Source: Hyphomicrobiaceae bacterium
GTDB lineage: Bacteria; Pseudomonadota; Alphaproteobacteria; Rhizobiales; Hyphomicrobiaceae
Direction: 5' to 3'
DNA length: 64,000 bases
NCBI GenBank assembly: GCA_041397645.1
Contig: JAWKWE010000007.1
Location: forward strand, 1 to 64,000
The notes beneath the pieces are model-generated. The model was not told the DNA's origin. It did not search any database and worked only from the letters and a program-made list of their open reading frames with translations. The translations under genes and the position numbers were made by a program. Of this stretch, positions 45,578 to 54,866 are shown piece by piece. Each line of letters begins with the position of its first letter. The stretch's first letter is position 1.

Positions 45578-46693
45578 ATGCGACTACGCCCAAGCAACGG
45601 TCGAAGACCGTTGGTTAAAGCGAACAAGGAGAATGCGCACTTCCTCAGCCTGAGCGGCGCTGGAGAAATCAGTGTTGGTCCGGTCATGGCCCTACCGGCC
45701 GTGCTTGCCGAATTTGGGGTCGATCCGCGGCGCACTCTGGCAGCTGCCGGCATCAAGCCACAGGTGTTCGATCATCCTGCAAACCGAATGCCGCTGACCG
45801 ATATGGGACGTCTACTGGACCTTTGCGTTGAGGAGACCCGCTGCGACCACTTTGGATTGCTGCTAGGGGTTCGCTTCGACATGCGAGGTTTCGGTCCGCT
45901 CGGATACCTACTGCAAAACTCGGCGACGGTCGGCGACGCAGTCCGTATGCTCGTCAAAAACTTGCATTGGCATGATCGAGGTGCGGTGCCCGTCTTCTTC
46001 GCCCCTAGCCCGTCAAAGGTGACACTGGGCTATTCCGTTTATAATCACGAAACGAAGGCCATTCCGCAAATCTATGATACCGCCATCATGATCGGCTTTT
46101 GCATCATGCGTGAGCTATGTGGCCCCGACTGGAAACCGGCACACGTGCAACTCGCCTATCGCAAGCCTGCTCAAGCTGGGCCCCATCGCCAATACTTCCG
46201 ATCGCCCGTGCGTTTCGACGCCGAGATTTCCGGGATCGTTTTCGAAGCCTCGGACCTTCAACGGCCGGTCGCCGGAGCGGACCCAATCCTTTACAGATTG
46301 GTCGCCAAAGCTCTGGCCGATGAAATGCCCCAGTTCAGGAGCTTCAGCGATGAGGTGCGGGAGGTGCTCTATCAGCTGGTCCTGAGCGGAACGTGCTCGG
46401 CGGATGCCGTCGCGCACCTGTTTGGTCTCCATGAACGCACACTTCGACGTCGCCTTGAGGACGAAGGCAGCCGGCTGCACGTATTGATCAAACAAGCGCG
46501 CTGTGAGCTTGCCCAGCAGATGCTCGAAAACACTGAACGCTCCGTTGCCTCGATAGCAGCTTCTCTGGGCTACAATGATGCGAATGCTTTCTCGCGGGCA
46601 TTTCACACCTGGGCAGGCGTCAGCCCAAAGGCATGGCGTTCCAGCTATGGCAGGAAGCCACAATTAGCGAGAACAAAAATGGGACGCCTATGA
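45578..46693 (+). CDS. AraC family transcriptional regulator (Arabinose_bd N-terminal domain)
   Basis: A 371-residue regulator. The N-terminal domain (about 30-230) is the PF12625 type found in OruR/ArgR-like regulators (GFGPLGYLLQNSATVGDAVR). The C-terminal double helix-turn-helix is clear: SADAVAHLFGLHERTLRRRL and RSVASIAASLGYNDANAFSR with the FxxWxGxSPxxWR end. It is transcribed away from the large sulfatase gene with about 110 bases between, suggesting control of that gene by an effector such as a fatty acid or sulfated compound. ATG 45566 is an alternative start. Confidence 0.88.
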   Translation: MRLRPSNGRRPLVKANKENAHFLSLSGAGEISVGPVMALPAVLAEFGVDPRRTLAAAGIKPQVFDHPANRMPLTDMGRLLDLCVEETRCDHFGLLLGVRFDMRGFGPLGYLLQNSATVGDAVRMLVKNLHWHDRGAVPVFFAPSPSKVTLGYSVYNHETKAIPQIYDTAIMIGFCIMRELCGPDWKPAHVQLAYRKPAQAGPHRQYFRSPVRFDAEISGIVFEASDLQRPVAGADPILYRLVAKALADEMPQFRSFSDEVREVLYQLVLSGTCSADAVAHLFGLHERTLRRRLEDEGSRLHVLIKQARCELAQQMLENTERSVASIAASLGYNDANAFSRAFHTWAGVSPKAWRSSYGRKPQLARTKMGRL

Positions 46694-46874
46694 TCAAACG
46701 CGATGACCTGCGCAGCCCATTTTCGCAACGCTTGGGGTGTGAGGATCGGTCAAAAGGTATCCTTGAAAGATAGACCTTCTGCCAGATCCCCACCTAATGT
46801 TTTGCCTGATCGGCGACTGAGGCCGATCAGCGAGAGGCCCACATCGATACTTCGGCCGTCCACCCCACGCCCTC

Positions 46875-47846
46875 TCAATCGTCGTAGTGACAGAGTTCTT
46901 CCGCGCTCCACACCTGGCCCTTTGGACACTTCGGCTTGGAGGGCTTGGCTGGTGGACTGGATGACTCTCTCAGGACGCATTTTCCGTGGCGCGCTTCGTA
47001 GCCAGGACCGCAATAACCGACGGATTCCTTCTTCGTCATGCATTTGCCTTCGACGCGGATTTGTCCGGACCGGCAAGACCCCGATTTGGTTTTCTTAGAT
47101 GATTTCTTTTCGTTGGAAGATTTCTTTTTACTGGAAGACTTTTGCGACGACGCATCCTCATACGCCTCTTCAGAGCCGACCGCGAAAATCTGTGGGCCTG
47201 GGTTTGGTTGTGCGATTGCAATGCAATGGCCGTCAGCGTCACTCACAATCCAAGGTTGCGTAACGAACGTTTCGACAGCGGCCTCGCGGTCCTGCTTTAT
47301 CTCTGCGAGAAGCTGATCTTTTCCATCTCCGTCGATCCAGAAAACCTGGATTGGATCGTCGCCGTAGTTGATGAAGCGAATACGAGCTGGTTCTGTAGAG
47401 TTCTCAGACCGCGCAGCCGACCGCGACCGGCACGGCAGCTTGGCAGCCACCGGAAGATCCTTGATGGACGACGGCTTGGGTGCCAAAGCAATGCGCCCAA
47501 CCGATGGGCGCATCATCTTAGGCACCTCTTGTGTAGGAGCCTGCTCGGCTGAAGTGCGGCTTTCGCTTGAGCTCGCGCCCCCATCCTTGAGCTTCTTGAC
47601 ATACGCCCGCGCCAAGTCGGCGTAAAAGCCCGTTGAGTGGTTGGAAATAAATGCTTCCCAAGCGTCGATTGTACCGAGTTCCTTAGCAGCCTCGAAAGCT
47701 TGCTTCTCGGCGTCATCAGCTTCGGCAATTCGAAGTTGTTGTTCCCCCTCCAATGCCTGAGCTGGGTCCACACCTAACGCAAAGAACGCTAGTGGGCTCG
47801 TCGCAACACTTGCAAAAGCAACGCCCGCTGCACAAAAAATTCGCAT
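46875..47846 (-). CDS. Secreted protein with a von Hippel-Lindau-like beta domain
   Basis: A 323-residue periplasmic or extracellular protein. After a signal peptide (about 1-32) come an alpha-helical segment (35-88), a low-complexity linker and at about 149-215 a VHL beta-domain-like segment: ARIRFINYGDDPIQVFWID, then VETFVTQPWIVSD, which follows the human pVHL beta-domain pattern (RFxNxxxxxVxxxWID ... TFxTxPWxVxD). A Lys/Ser-rich stretch (235-262) and a Cys-rich C-terminus (RSGQIRVEGKCM, GYCGPGYEARHGKC, CPKGQVW, LCHYDD) follow. Bacterial VHL-like domains are known but unexplained. It is convergent with the AraC gene. Confidence 0.72.
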   Translation of the reverse strand: MRIFCAAGVAFASVATSPLAFFALGVDPAQALEGEQQLRIAEADDAEKQAFEAAKELGTIDAWEAFISNHSTGFYADLARAYVKKLKDGGASSSESRTSAEQAPTQEVPKMMRPSVGRIALAPKPSSIKDLPVAAKLPCRSRSAARSENSTEPARIRFINYGDDPIQVFWIDGDGKDQLLAEIKQDREAAVETFVTQPWIVSDADGHCIAIAQPNPGPQIFAVGSEEAYEDASSQKSSSKKKSSNEKKSSKKTKSGSCRSGQIRVEGKCMTKKESVGYCGPGYEARHGKCVLRESSSPPAKPSKPKCPKGQVWSAEELCHYDD

Positions 47847-48196
47847 AACAACTCCTTGAAAGAAAACCAGCCACGAGCCGTCTGTCGAACGACGTGGCCG
47901 AGCTTAACGCTATAGAGACTGTTGGGACAAGGAAGGATGTCCAGCATGTCCCTGAAGAGAGGCCCGTTTTTGCATTCCGAAAACTGGTGATCCACCCAAC
48001 TTAAAGGTGCGCGAGACTGATTGGTTGAGCGGCTTCGTCCGTTCGTTGACCAGTTCGGCTAAGCGGCCTGCGCTCAACTGGGGGCATCGGGGGCGGCGAT
48101 CGTGGCGGTGGAGACACAGCTATCCATCCGCTGCCAGTGTAATCTTAACGGAAAATTATGAGTCTATTCCTTGGGGCAGCTGCATTGGAACCCTCC
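47847..48196. other. Divergent intergenic region
   Basis: About 350 bases between the VHL-domain gene and the outer membrane channel gene. Promoters for both must lie here. No RNA gene or operator was recognised. Confidence 0.4.
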
Positions 48197-49156
48197 ATGA
48201 AGAGAGCACTGGCATTTTTGAGTTTGGGAATTCTGGCTCAATTTCCCTGCCATGATGCCCAAGCAGCGGAAGGCGCGGCTGGTTTCTATCTCCTAGGTTC
48301 AAAAACCAGCATGGCGGGCTACTTGCCGCCGCCGGGCACATACGTCTCAGATTACAACTATTTCTACACGGGCAGCGCCAACGCCGAACTCGAATACGCC
48401 GGTCTGACGCTGTCGGGCGGAATCGATGCCGACGTCTACTATAATGTCCCGATGGTCACTTGGGTTGCGCCGGAAAAGGTCTTCGGAGGCAACGCGGCCT
48501 TCACGGCAATGGCGCCGATTGGTTGGAAGGATGTCTCCGCGGGCGCTATCCTCTCGGGTCCCGGGGGAAATGCGATCAGCACGAATGTTGGAGATGAGGA
48601 CGCCGCCTTTGGCGACCCCGTTCTTGGAGCGACTTTAGGCTGGCATGAAGGTAACTGGCATTGGAATATCGGCACGTTGCTCAACGTCCCCATCGGATTC
48701 TGGGAAAAGGGGAATTTGGCCAACATTGGTTTCAATCGCTGGGCCGTCGACGTAACGGGTGCCGCAACCTATCTCAATCCAACAACTGGATTGGAAGTGT
48801 CGGGTGCTTTGGGCTTCACCTTCAATGGTGAGAACCACACGACCGACTACAAGACCGGCACAGAGTTTCACCTTGAAGGTGCCGTCGTCCAGAACCTTTC
48901 CAAGACGTTCGGGATTGGTATCAACGGCTACTTTTACGATCAGGTTTCAGGCGACAGCGGAGCTGGCGCTCGCCTCGGTCCGTTCGAAGGCCGCGTGGCC
49001 GCCCTTGGCCCTGTCGTCAATTGGACTTTCCAGCTCGGGAAAATTCCCGTCTCAACGAGCTGGCGATACTTCCACGAGTTCGACGCGAAGAACCGCCTCG
49101 AGGGTGATGCCGGTTATATCAACCTGACCATGCCACTATCGGTGGCTGGTCAGTAG
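48197..49156 (+). CDS. Outer membrane channel, phenol/meta-pathway type (SphA/Phenol_MetA_deg-like)
   Basis: A 319-residue protein with signal peptide (LAFLSLGILAQFPCHDAQA). The mature part opens with EGAAGFYLLGSKTSMAGYLPPPG, the pattern of the PF13557 family of outer membrane proteins linked to uptake of aromatic compounds. Repeated amphipathic strands continue to the C-terminus, where an aromatic strand end is replaced by a short polar tail. ATG 48197 is chosen because it starts the signal peptide; ATG 48158 is in frame. A terminator follows at 49192. Confidence 0.78.
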   Translation: MKRALAFLSLGILAQFPCHDAQAAEGAAGFYLLGSKTSMAGYLPPPGTYVSDYNYFYTGSANAELEYAGLTLSGGIDADVYYNVPMVTWVAPEKVFGGNAAFTAMAPIGWKDVSAGAILSGPGGNAISTNVGDEDAAFGDPVLGATLGWHEGNWHWNIGTLLNVPIGFWEKGNLANIGFNRWAVDVTGAATYLNPTTGLEVSGALGFTFNGENHTTDYKTGTEFHLEGAVVQNLSKTFGIGINGYFYDQVSGDSGAGARLGPFEGRVAALGPVVNWTFQLGKIPVSTSWRYFHEFDAKNRLEGDAGYINLTMPLSVAGQ

Positions 49157-49191
49157 TCGGACTTGATCCGCGAGAACGAGTTTCAAAAGCT

Positions 49192-49222
49192 AAAGGCCGC
49201 AGATTGCTGCGGCCTTTTCTTT
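49192..49222 (+). terminator. Rho-independent terminator
   Basis: An 11-bp stem AAAGGCCGCAG paired with its complement across ATTG, followed by TCTTTTC. It lies 36 bases after the outer membrane channel stop on the plus strand. Confidence 0.85.
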
Positions 49223-49518
49223 TCGTCGGCTATTGTAAATTGTCACGAGCCTCCATAGGGCCCTCCACGTCGTCTATATGAAGCCAGACTGGACGGTCAT
49301 TTACTCCGAAAAGAAGTAGATTATGGCAGCCGTTGTTCGAATGCTGTCGTGAGGGTTAGCTTGACAGGCAACCGGATTGGGCTTCCGAGCTAATGGATTT
49401 AAGATGGGTTTGGTCATGAAACTGAGCAAGCAGTAAGGCCTCATCCTGAAATTGTCACTTGAGGGCAGACCAGGCATTGCCCCATACCGGAAGCGCCGGT
49501 CCGAGACCTTCTAGACAG

Positions 49519-51870
49519 ATGGCATTCATGAATTTCAAACGCTCGTTGTCACTGCCCGTTGTGCTGCAAATCGCATTCTGTGTTGTGATCTCCGTCGCAG
49601 CCGGGCTTTGGGCCGGGCCAAGCAACTCGGAAGAACGACCGCAGACCACAGTGCCGGATCAGGCAGAGTTTGTGGGATCGGCGGCTTGTGCGCAGTGCCA
49701 CACGAGCGAGCATGAGCAATGGACCGGCTCCCAGCATGCACATGCGATGCAGGAGGCGAACGAACGGACCGTTCTTGGAAAATTCGACGGAACGACATTC
49801 ACAGAGGATGGCGTGGTCTCGACCTTCTTCAAGAAGGATGGCGCCTATTGGATCAACACCGACGGACCAGACGGCAAACTCGCCGATTTCAAAGTCCGCT
49901 ATACGTTCGGCGTTGCCCCGCTTCAGCAGTATCTTATCGAAATTCCGGGCGGACGCCTTCAGGCCTTCGGGGTGGCATGGGACTCGCGCCCGCAGAGCGA
50001 GGGCGGACAGCGCTGGTACCATCTTTATCCGGGCAGTAAGCTCAAGGCGGGCCATCCGTTGCACTGGACCGGCATCGATCAAAACTGGAACTACCAATGC
50101 GCCTGGTGTCATTCGACGAACCTGAAGAAGAACTTCAACCCTGCGACCAACGAATTCAAAACGTCCTGGTCGGAGATTCATGTCGGCTGTGAGGCCTGCC
50201 ACGGCCCGGGTTCGAAGCATTTGGCTTGGGCCAAGACATCTGATCAATCCAAAGATCCTGACATGGGGCTCTATCCTGAGTTCAACGAGCGCCATGGAGT
50301 GACTTGGTCCGTGAATGCGGACAGCAAGCCGGTGCGTTCGACTCCGCGAACAACAAGCATCGAAATCAAGGCTTGCGCCAGCTGCCATGCGCGGCGCGGA
50401 CAATACGACGATGATCCGCACGCCGTTGCAGGGCTATACGACGCCTTCCGCCCCTCTTTGTTGGACACCGGCCTCTATTATGTTGATGGCCAGCAGCGTG
50501 ACGAAGTCTATAACTTCGCGTCCTTCCTTCAGAGCAAGATGTATGCAGCAGGCGTAACCTGCTCCGATTGCCATAATCCCCACACCGGAAAGATACGCGC
50601 TGAAGGCAACGCAGTCTGTGCCCAATGCCATACGCCCGAGCGTTACGACACGCCAGAACATCACCATCATACGCCCAAGTCGGACGGGGCTCAGTGCGCC
50701 TCATGTCATATGCCGACGACAACCTACATGGGTGTCGATCCGCGCCGCGATCACTCCATTCGCATTCCGCGTCCCGACCGAACGACGCTTCTGGGTACGC
50801 CGAACGCTTGCAACCAATGTCATAAGGACAAATCCGCGTCCTGGGCCAGCGAGGCGATCAAGACTTGGTATCCCAAACCCATTCCAGGCGCGCAGGATTT
50901 TGCCGAAGCCTTCAGTCGCGCTGATTTGGCTGCGCCCGGTGCACAAATCGCGCTTTCGCGCATTGCAACGAACGCGTCTGAATCTGCGATCGCTCGGGCC
51001 AGCGCGCTTGCAAGATTGGGCCGCTTTCCTTCGCGCGAGACCATGGCCATCGCGGCTCAGTCCCTAAAGAGTGACGATGTTCTTGTGAAAGCCGCTGCGA
51101 TTTCGATCATCGCGACCGCCGATGCGGAAACCCGCGTTGCGCTGCTCGTTCCGCTTTTGAATGACAAAGCCCGGCTCGTTCGCATGGATGCGGCCCGTGC
51201 ATTAGTCGGCCAACCCGAAGCCTCCTTGCCCGCGGACGCTCGTCAGGCATTTACGGCGGCTATTGAAGACTACGTTGCAGCCCAGAACTTCAATGCGGAA
51301 CGGCCAGAGTCCCACGTCAATCTAGGAACGCTCTACCGCGATCAGGGCAAGATGGAGGACGCCAAGGCCCAATTGGAAAAGGCCAACAGCATCGATCCGA
51401 CCTTCGTGGCGGGATCGCTCGCGCTGGCTGACCTTGTGCGCGCCGGCGGCGATGAAGAAAAATCAGAAAAGATTTTGCGCGACGCGTTGGTCCTCAATCC
51501 AGACGCAGGCGCCGTGCAATACGCTTTGGGCTTAAGTCTCGTCAGACAGAAGCGGACCGAGGAAGGCGTCAATTGGCTGCGCAAGGCTGCCGAAAGCACA
51601 CCTCAGGACCCGCACATCGCTTACGTTCTCGGCGTAGCTTTGCACGACACGGGCAAGCAGGCGGAAGCGATCACTGTCTTGAAAAACGCGCTTTCACGAC
51701 ATCCCTATGACCGCGAAATTCTCATAGGCCTAGCCTCATACGAGATCGAGCGGAAAGACTATTCGTCTGCTCTCACCTACGCCAACACCCTTGCAGAGCT
51801 GGAGCCCGACAGTCAGGAAGTCGGCAATATGGTCACTTGGTTACGCAAGCAAATTCCGGGGCCCAACTAG
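49519..51870 (+). CDS. Octaheme cytochrome c with HEAT and TPR repeats
   Basis: A 783-residue secreted multihaem protein. After a signal anchor (LPVVLQIAFCVVISVAAGL) there are eight C-x-x-C-H motifs in the first half: CAQCH (57-61), CAWCH, CEACH, CASCH, CSDCH, CAQCH, CASCH and CNQCH. The middle (about 480-600) has HEAT-like helical pairs (LVKAAAISIIATAD, KARLVRMDAARALVG), and the C-terminal 180 residues are TPR repeats (ESHVNLGTLYRDQGKMEDA; QYALGLSLVRQ). Haem-TPR fusions related to cytochrome c554 are known but their reactions are mostly unassigned. It stands as a single-gene unit and is convergent with the Crp/Fnr gene. Confidence 0.87.
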   Translation: MAFMNFKRSLSLPVVLQIAFCVVISVAAGLWAGPSNSEERPQTTVPDQAEFVGSAACAQCHTSEHEQWTGSQHAHAMQEANERTVLGKFDGTTFTEDGVVSTFFKKDGAYWINTDGPDGKLADFKVRYTFGVAPLQQYLIEIPGGRLQAFGVAWDSRPQSEGGQRWYHLYPGSKLKAGHPLHWTGIDQNWNYQCAWCHSTNLKKNFNPATNEFKTSWSEIHVGCEACHGPGSKHLAWAKTSDQSKDPDMGLYPEFNERHGVTWSVNADSKPVRSTPRTTSIEIKACASCHARRGQYDDDPHAVAGLYDAFRPSLLDTGLYYVDGQQRDEVYNFASFLQSKMYAAGVTCSDCHNPHTGKIRAEGNAVCAQCHTPERYDTPEHHHHTPKSDGAQCASCHMPTTTYMGVDPRRDHSIRIPRPDRTTLLGTPNACNQCHKDKSASWASEAIKTWYPKPIPGAQDFAEAFSRADLAAPGAQIALSRIATNASESAIARASALARLGRFPSRETMAIAAQSLKSDDVLVKAAAISIIATADAETRVALLVPLLNDKARLVRMDAARALVGQPEASLPADARQAFTAAIEDYVAAQNFNAERPESHVNLGTLYRDQGKMEDAKAQLEKANSIDPTFVAGSLALADLVRAGGDEEKSEKILRDALVLNPDAGAVQYALGLSLVRQKRTEEGVNWLRKAAESTPQDPHIAYVLGVALHDTGKQAEAITVLKNALSRHPYDREILIGLASYEIERKDYSSALTYANTLAELEPDSQEVGNMVTWLRKQIPGPN

Positions 51871-51895
51871 CGTACCAGCAGCCGCTCTAAGAGCC

Positions 51896-52645
51896 TTATG
51901 TCGCGTCGGACGGATCGGGGTAGACCCCAGCCAGCACAGTCTCGAAGTGGGCTTTGACACTCTCATTGCATTGGCACGCACGCGCACGCAGTTCCGCCTC
52001 GTTGCGTACGGTCAGACACCCGCGAGACGTCTCCAGGATGTTGTCGGCTTTGAGTGTTTGAATGACCCGGCTGACGTAGCTCCGTCCCACGCCCATCAAC
52101 GAGGCGAGTTCGTCATGCGTCAGTGGCACGATGTGGTTGCCGGCCCGGTCCATTGCCGCAAGGATCCACTTCGCCGTGCGCTGCTCAATGGAGTGGATTG
52201 CGTTGCAGGCGGTCGCTTGAAACATCTGCGCCAACAAGCAATCTGCATAGCGTGAAAATAGCCGCTTGAAGGAGACAGACTTTTCCTTTGCAGCCTGGAC
52301 GGCGCTAATAGGTGCGCGCAGAACCGGTCCGCCAAATTTCACTGTGATCATGCAATAAGCCGGCAGATGTCCTGAGCTTACGATGCCGCCAACGGCACCT
52401 TCCCTCCCCACCAACACCGTCTCGACCTCCCGACCGTCAACGCTGGTGACGAGGTACGAGATCAGGGTCGGACCGCACGGAAAATACACCTGCCCAATAT
52501 TGTCTCCTGCGCGGTACAAGAGGTCTCCGGCCTTCCTGTTCTCCTCCACAAGACTGGACTGGATCAGCCGATAATCATCCTCTCGCAGGGCGCGCAGAAG
52601 ATTGTTCTGATTAAGTATGCTGTCTTGGTCGATAGTTAACGACAT
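51896..52645 (-). CDS. Crp/Fnr family transcriptional regulator
   Basis: A 249-residue regulator with an N-terminal cyclic-nucleotide-binding-like domain (about 20-140) and a C-terminal winged helix (HDELASLMGVGRSYVSRVIQ, about 173-192). The Fnr-type N-terminal cysteine cluster is absent, so it does not use an Fnr [4Fe-4S] sensor. The second domain's IHSIEQRTAKWIL dimer helix is clear. It sits convergent to the octaheme cytochrome gene and could control it. ATG 52645 is preferred over the in-frame TTG 52651. Confidence 0.88.
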   Translation of the reverse strand: MSLTIDQDSILNQNNLLRALREDDYRLIQSSLVEENRKAGDLLYRAGDNIGQVYFPCGPTLISYLVTSVDGREVETVLVGREGAVGGIVSSGHLPAYCMITVKFGGPVLRAPISAVQAAKEKSVSFKRLFSRYADCLLAQMFQATACNAIHSIEQRTAKWILAAMDRAGNHIVPLTHDELASLMGVGRSYVSRVIQTLKADNILETSRGCLTVRNEAELRARACQCNESVKAHFETVLAGVYPDPSDAT

Positions 52646-52651
52646 CCACAA

Positions 52652-52936
52652 TCCCCGATGACCTCACGCAGCACTAGCGCCTTTCAGAGATCTTTTGAAG
52701 CCAGACCGTGTCGCAGCGAACGGAAATCAGGCTGCTCGTTGTGTTCAACCCGGTGGACGGCCTGTATGGTTGGGGATTCCTGTTCCAGAGCTTTGCTTTT
52801 CGCGCAAAGAAGCTGTTGCCTGCAAAGCCGAGCCCCGAAAATCGATAAGTTTTGTTAGGTCTGGCGGCCGGTGCGGATATCAGGGCGTCGTGCCCCGCCA
52901 CCCGCTGTTGTCTCCGCACTGTGATAAATGCGAAAT
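52652..52936. other. Intergenic region upstream of the Crp/Fnr gene
   Basis: About 285 bases with no protein-like frame, presumably holding the Crp/Fnr gene promoter on the minus strand and the end of the rid transcript. Confidence 0.4.
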
Positions 52937-53323
52937 CTAGATCTTGGCGTAGGCCTCGATTTCGACTTTCTGCCATGGCCGAAGCATCGACGTCACCTGA
53001 ACAAGGGTGCTTGCCGGCCGGACTTTATCGAACATCTCAAGGTGGGCGCGGGCTACCTCTTCCGCATCGTTGATGTCGCGCAAATACACGACCGTGCGCA
53101 CAACGTCGGCCGGTTTGGCACCCGCTTCTCCAAGCGCCTTTTCGATGATGGTAAGCGCCGCGCGGGCTTGAGTGTAGGCGTCGCTCTTCTCATGTCCGGC
53201 CGGCGCACAAGTCCCCGACACGTGGACATCATCACCAGCTCGAACGGCGCGCGAATATCCGAAGATCGATTCATACGCACCACCTGAAGAGATATTTGTT
53301 CGGCTCGTCGTCATTGTCGCCAT
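52937..53323 (-). CDS. Rid family protein lacking the RidA active-site arginine
   Basis: A 128-residue YjgF/YER057c/UK114 protein. The family pattern is clear (GYSRAVRAGDDVHVSGTC; ADVVRTVVYLRDINDAEEVA; VEIEAYAKI). In archetypal RidA, an arginine in the PARS/T region binds the imino acid. Here that position reads RPASTLVQV, with Ser in place of Arg, so it belongs to a non-deaminating Rid branch or uses another substrate. ATG 53323 is chosen. It follows the FAD oxidoreductase gene by 33 bases, so it probably handles a reactive imine or enamine from that enzyme. Confidence 0.85.
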   Translation of the reverse strand: MATMTTSRTNISSGGAYESIFGYSRAVRAGDDVHVSGTCAPAGHEKSDAYTQARAALTIIEKALGEAGAKPADVVRTVVYLRDINDAEEVARAHLEMFDKVRPASTLVQVTSMLRPWQKVEIEAYAKI

Positions 53324-53356
53324 TCTTGGTCGCTCCCTAACTGTCCTCAATTGATT

Positions 53357-54721
53357 TTAAAACTTTGCCGCATCCCGGATGCGGTACCAGGTCTCAACGA
53401 TTGGAACGGCCTGTTCTGCGACGGGATGAACAGGAAACGCCGGAAAGATCAGATCGTCGAAAGCTGTTCGGCCATCGCGATCGCCGAGAACTTGCAGCGC
53501 AATCTTGTGCCCAAAGTAGGTAGCGCGCGAGACGCCGGTGCCGCAGTAGCCCAGGGCGTAATGGACGCCAGATGCGGCGCGACCCAAATGGGGAACTTCA
53601 TCGAAGGTGTAGCCGATGCGTCCGTCCCAGGCATGGGTGATCGCGGCGCTCGCAAGATCTGGAAAGACTGCGATCATATCCGCGACCAGGTGCCGGAATG
53701 CTCTCAGCGACGTGTTGGGTGCAATACGCCCTGCCCGCCCGCCCCACACTATGCGGCGCTCGTTCGGTGCGCCGCGGAAGTAATAGAAGACGCGGTTGGT
53801 GTTTCCGTACACGCGATCTTTCGGAAGCAACTTGTTGTATAGCGACTCCGGGATCGGCTCGGTCGCGATCAAACCTGACTTGATGGATACGATCCGTCGC
53901 TTCAAGGCCGGAACCAAACCATCGGTATACCCGTTCGTCGCGATAATGACGTGACGTGCGATGATGTCACCACGTGTGGTTCGCACGCGAAAGCCGTCAC
54001 CGTCCTTGTCAATTGCAAGAGCGCCCGCCTGTCCCGCAATGGCGCCGCCCTTCTCGCGGATGCGCGCCATCAATCCGGCATGGTACATCGCTGGCTGTAA
54101 GCTCGCGTCGTTTGGCAGAACCGAGCCTCCGAAAAACATATCAGAACCAAGCTCACCGGCCTGCTCTTGGCGTGGCACCATGAAGCTTTCTACGCCGGCA
54201 ATGGCTTTCAGGTCTTCCATGTCGCGCGCCATCGCATCGTAGTGTTCGGGGCGGATGGCGGCGCGAAACCTTCCACACCGGCGGAAGTGGCAGTCGAGCT
54301 TTTCTCCGGCGATCAGCTCTTCGATGTAGTCGAGCATCCGGGTGCCTTCGCGCAGCATGGCGGCGGCCTTGTCATGACCGCGAAGCTCGATAAGTCGCTT
54401 GACGCGGAATTTCTGATTGCCGCTACCGATCTGGCCGCCGTTGCGCGTCGACGCGCCGAAGCCCGGTGTCTCACTGTCGATGACGATCGCGTCCACGCCC
54501 TTGTTGCGCAGCGTCAGCGCGGCAGACAGACCTGTAAAGCCGGAGCCCACGATGACGACATCGCTCTTGGTCGGCAACGCGGACAAGCCGGATGACGGCT
54601 CTCGCGGCGCAGCCTCCCACCAGTAGGGATGAAACTTGACGCCGCCATGCACGCGGACCCTTCCCACAGCAATTTCACCCGCAGTGGGCAGCGCCGCCTG
54701 AGTGGCACTTTTGTCTTGCAT
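53357..54721 (-). CDS. FAD-dependent amine/amino acid oxidoreductase (PuuB-like)
   Basis: A 454-residue DAO-family flavoenzyme. The FAD-binding Rossmann motif is VVIVGSGFTGLSAA at about 55-68, followed by GASTRNGGQIGSGNQ, which is typical of PuuB (gamma-glutamylputrescine oxidase) relatives. The C-terminal segment has HAWDGRIGYTFDEVPHLG. ATG 54721 is chosen; the frame extends upstream into the promoter palindrome, which rules that out as coding. It is divergent from the glutamate-synthase-domain gene. It likely oxidises an N-substituted glutamate, amine or similar to an imine or aldehyde, but the classical PuuA partner is missing here. Confidence 0.87.
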   Translation of the reverse strand: MQDKSATQAALPTAGEIAVGRVRVHGGVKFHPYWWEAAPREPSSGLSALPTKSDVVIVGSGFTGLSAALTLRNKGVDAIVIDSETPGFGASTRNGGQIGSGNQKFRVKRLIELRGHDKAAAMLREGTRMLDYIEELIAGEKLDCHFRRCGRFRAAIRPEHYDAMARDMEDLKAIAGVESFMVPRQEQAGELGSDMFFGGSVLPNDASLQPAMYHAGLMARIREKGGAIAGQAGALAIDKDGDGFRVRTTRGDIIARHVIIATNGYTDGLVPALKRRIVSIKSGLIATEPIPESLYNKLLPKDRVYGNTNRVFYYFRGAPNERRIVWGGRAGRIAPNTSLRAFRHLVADMIAVFPDLASAAITHAWDGRIGYTFDEVPHLGRAASGVHYALGYCGTGVSRATYFGHKIALQVLGDRDGRTAFDDLIFPAFPVHPVAEQAVPIVETWYRIRDAAKF

Positions 54722-54793
54722 TTGTTGACGTCTCCATGAGCCGAAGCGGCTCCCTCGCGCATGACTAGGCGGTGCATCTTGGGCTTTCACTAG

Positions 54794-54830
54794 ATACAAA
54801 CAACTTGCATATGGTGCAAGTTGTTTGTAT
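54794..54830. promoter_or_regulatory. Long palindrome in divergent promoter, candidate XRE-cupin operator
   Basis: A perfect 16-bp inverted repeat: ATACAAACAACTTGCA and TGCAAGTTGTTTGTAT around the spacer TATGG. It lies exactly between the FAD oxidoreductase (minus) and the glutamate-synthase-domain gene (plus). Each arm contains TGCAARYTRTTTG, also found at 57019, pointing to the XRE-cupin regulator encoded at 56251. Confidence 0.8.
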
Positions 54831-54866
54831 GACTTCATGCAGCACCGATAATGTGGACGACGACTG

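Noticed and set aside
46806..46830. Hairpin CTGATCGGC/GCCGATCAG between convergent genes
   Set aside because: A good 9-bp stem but no T-run on either strand; not called as a terminator.
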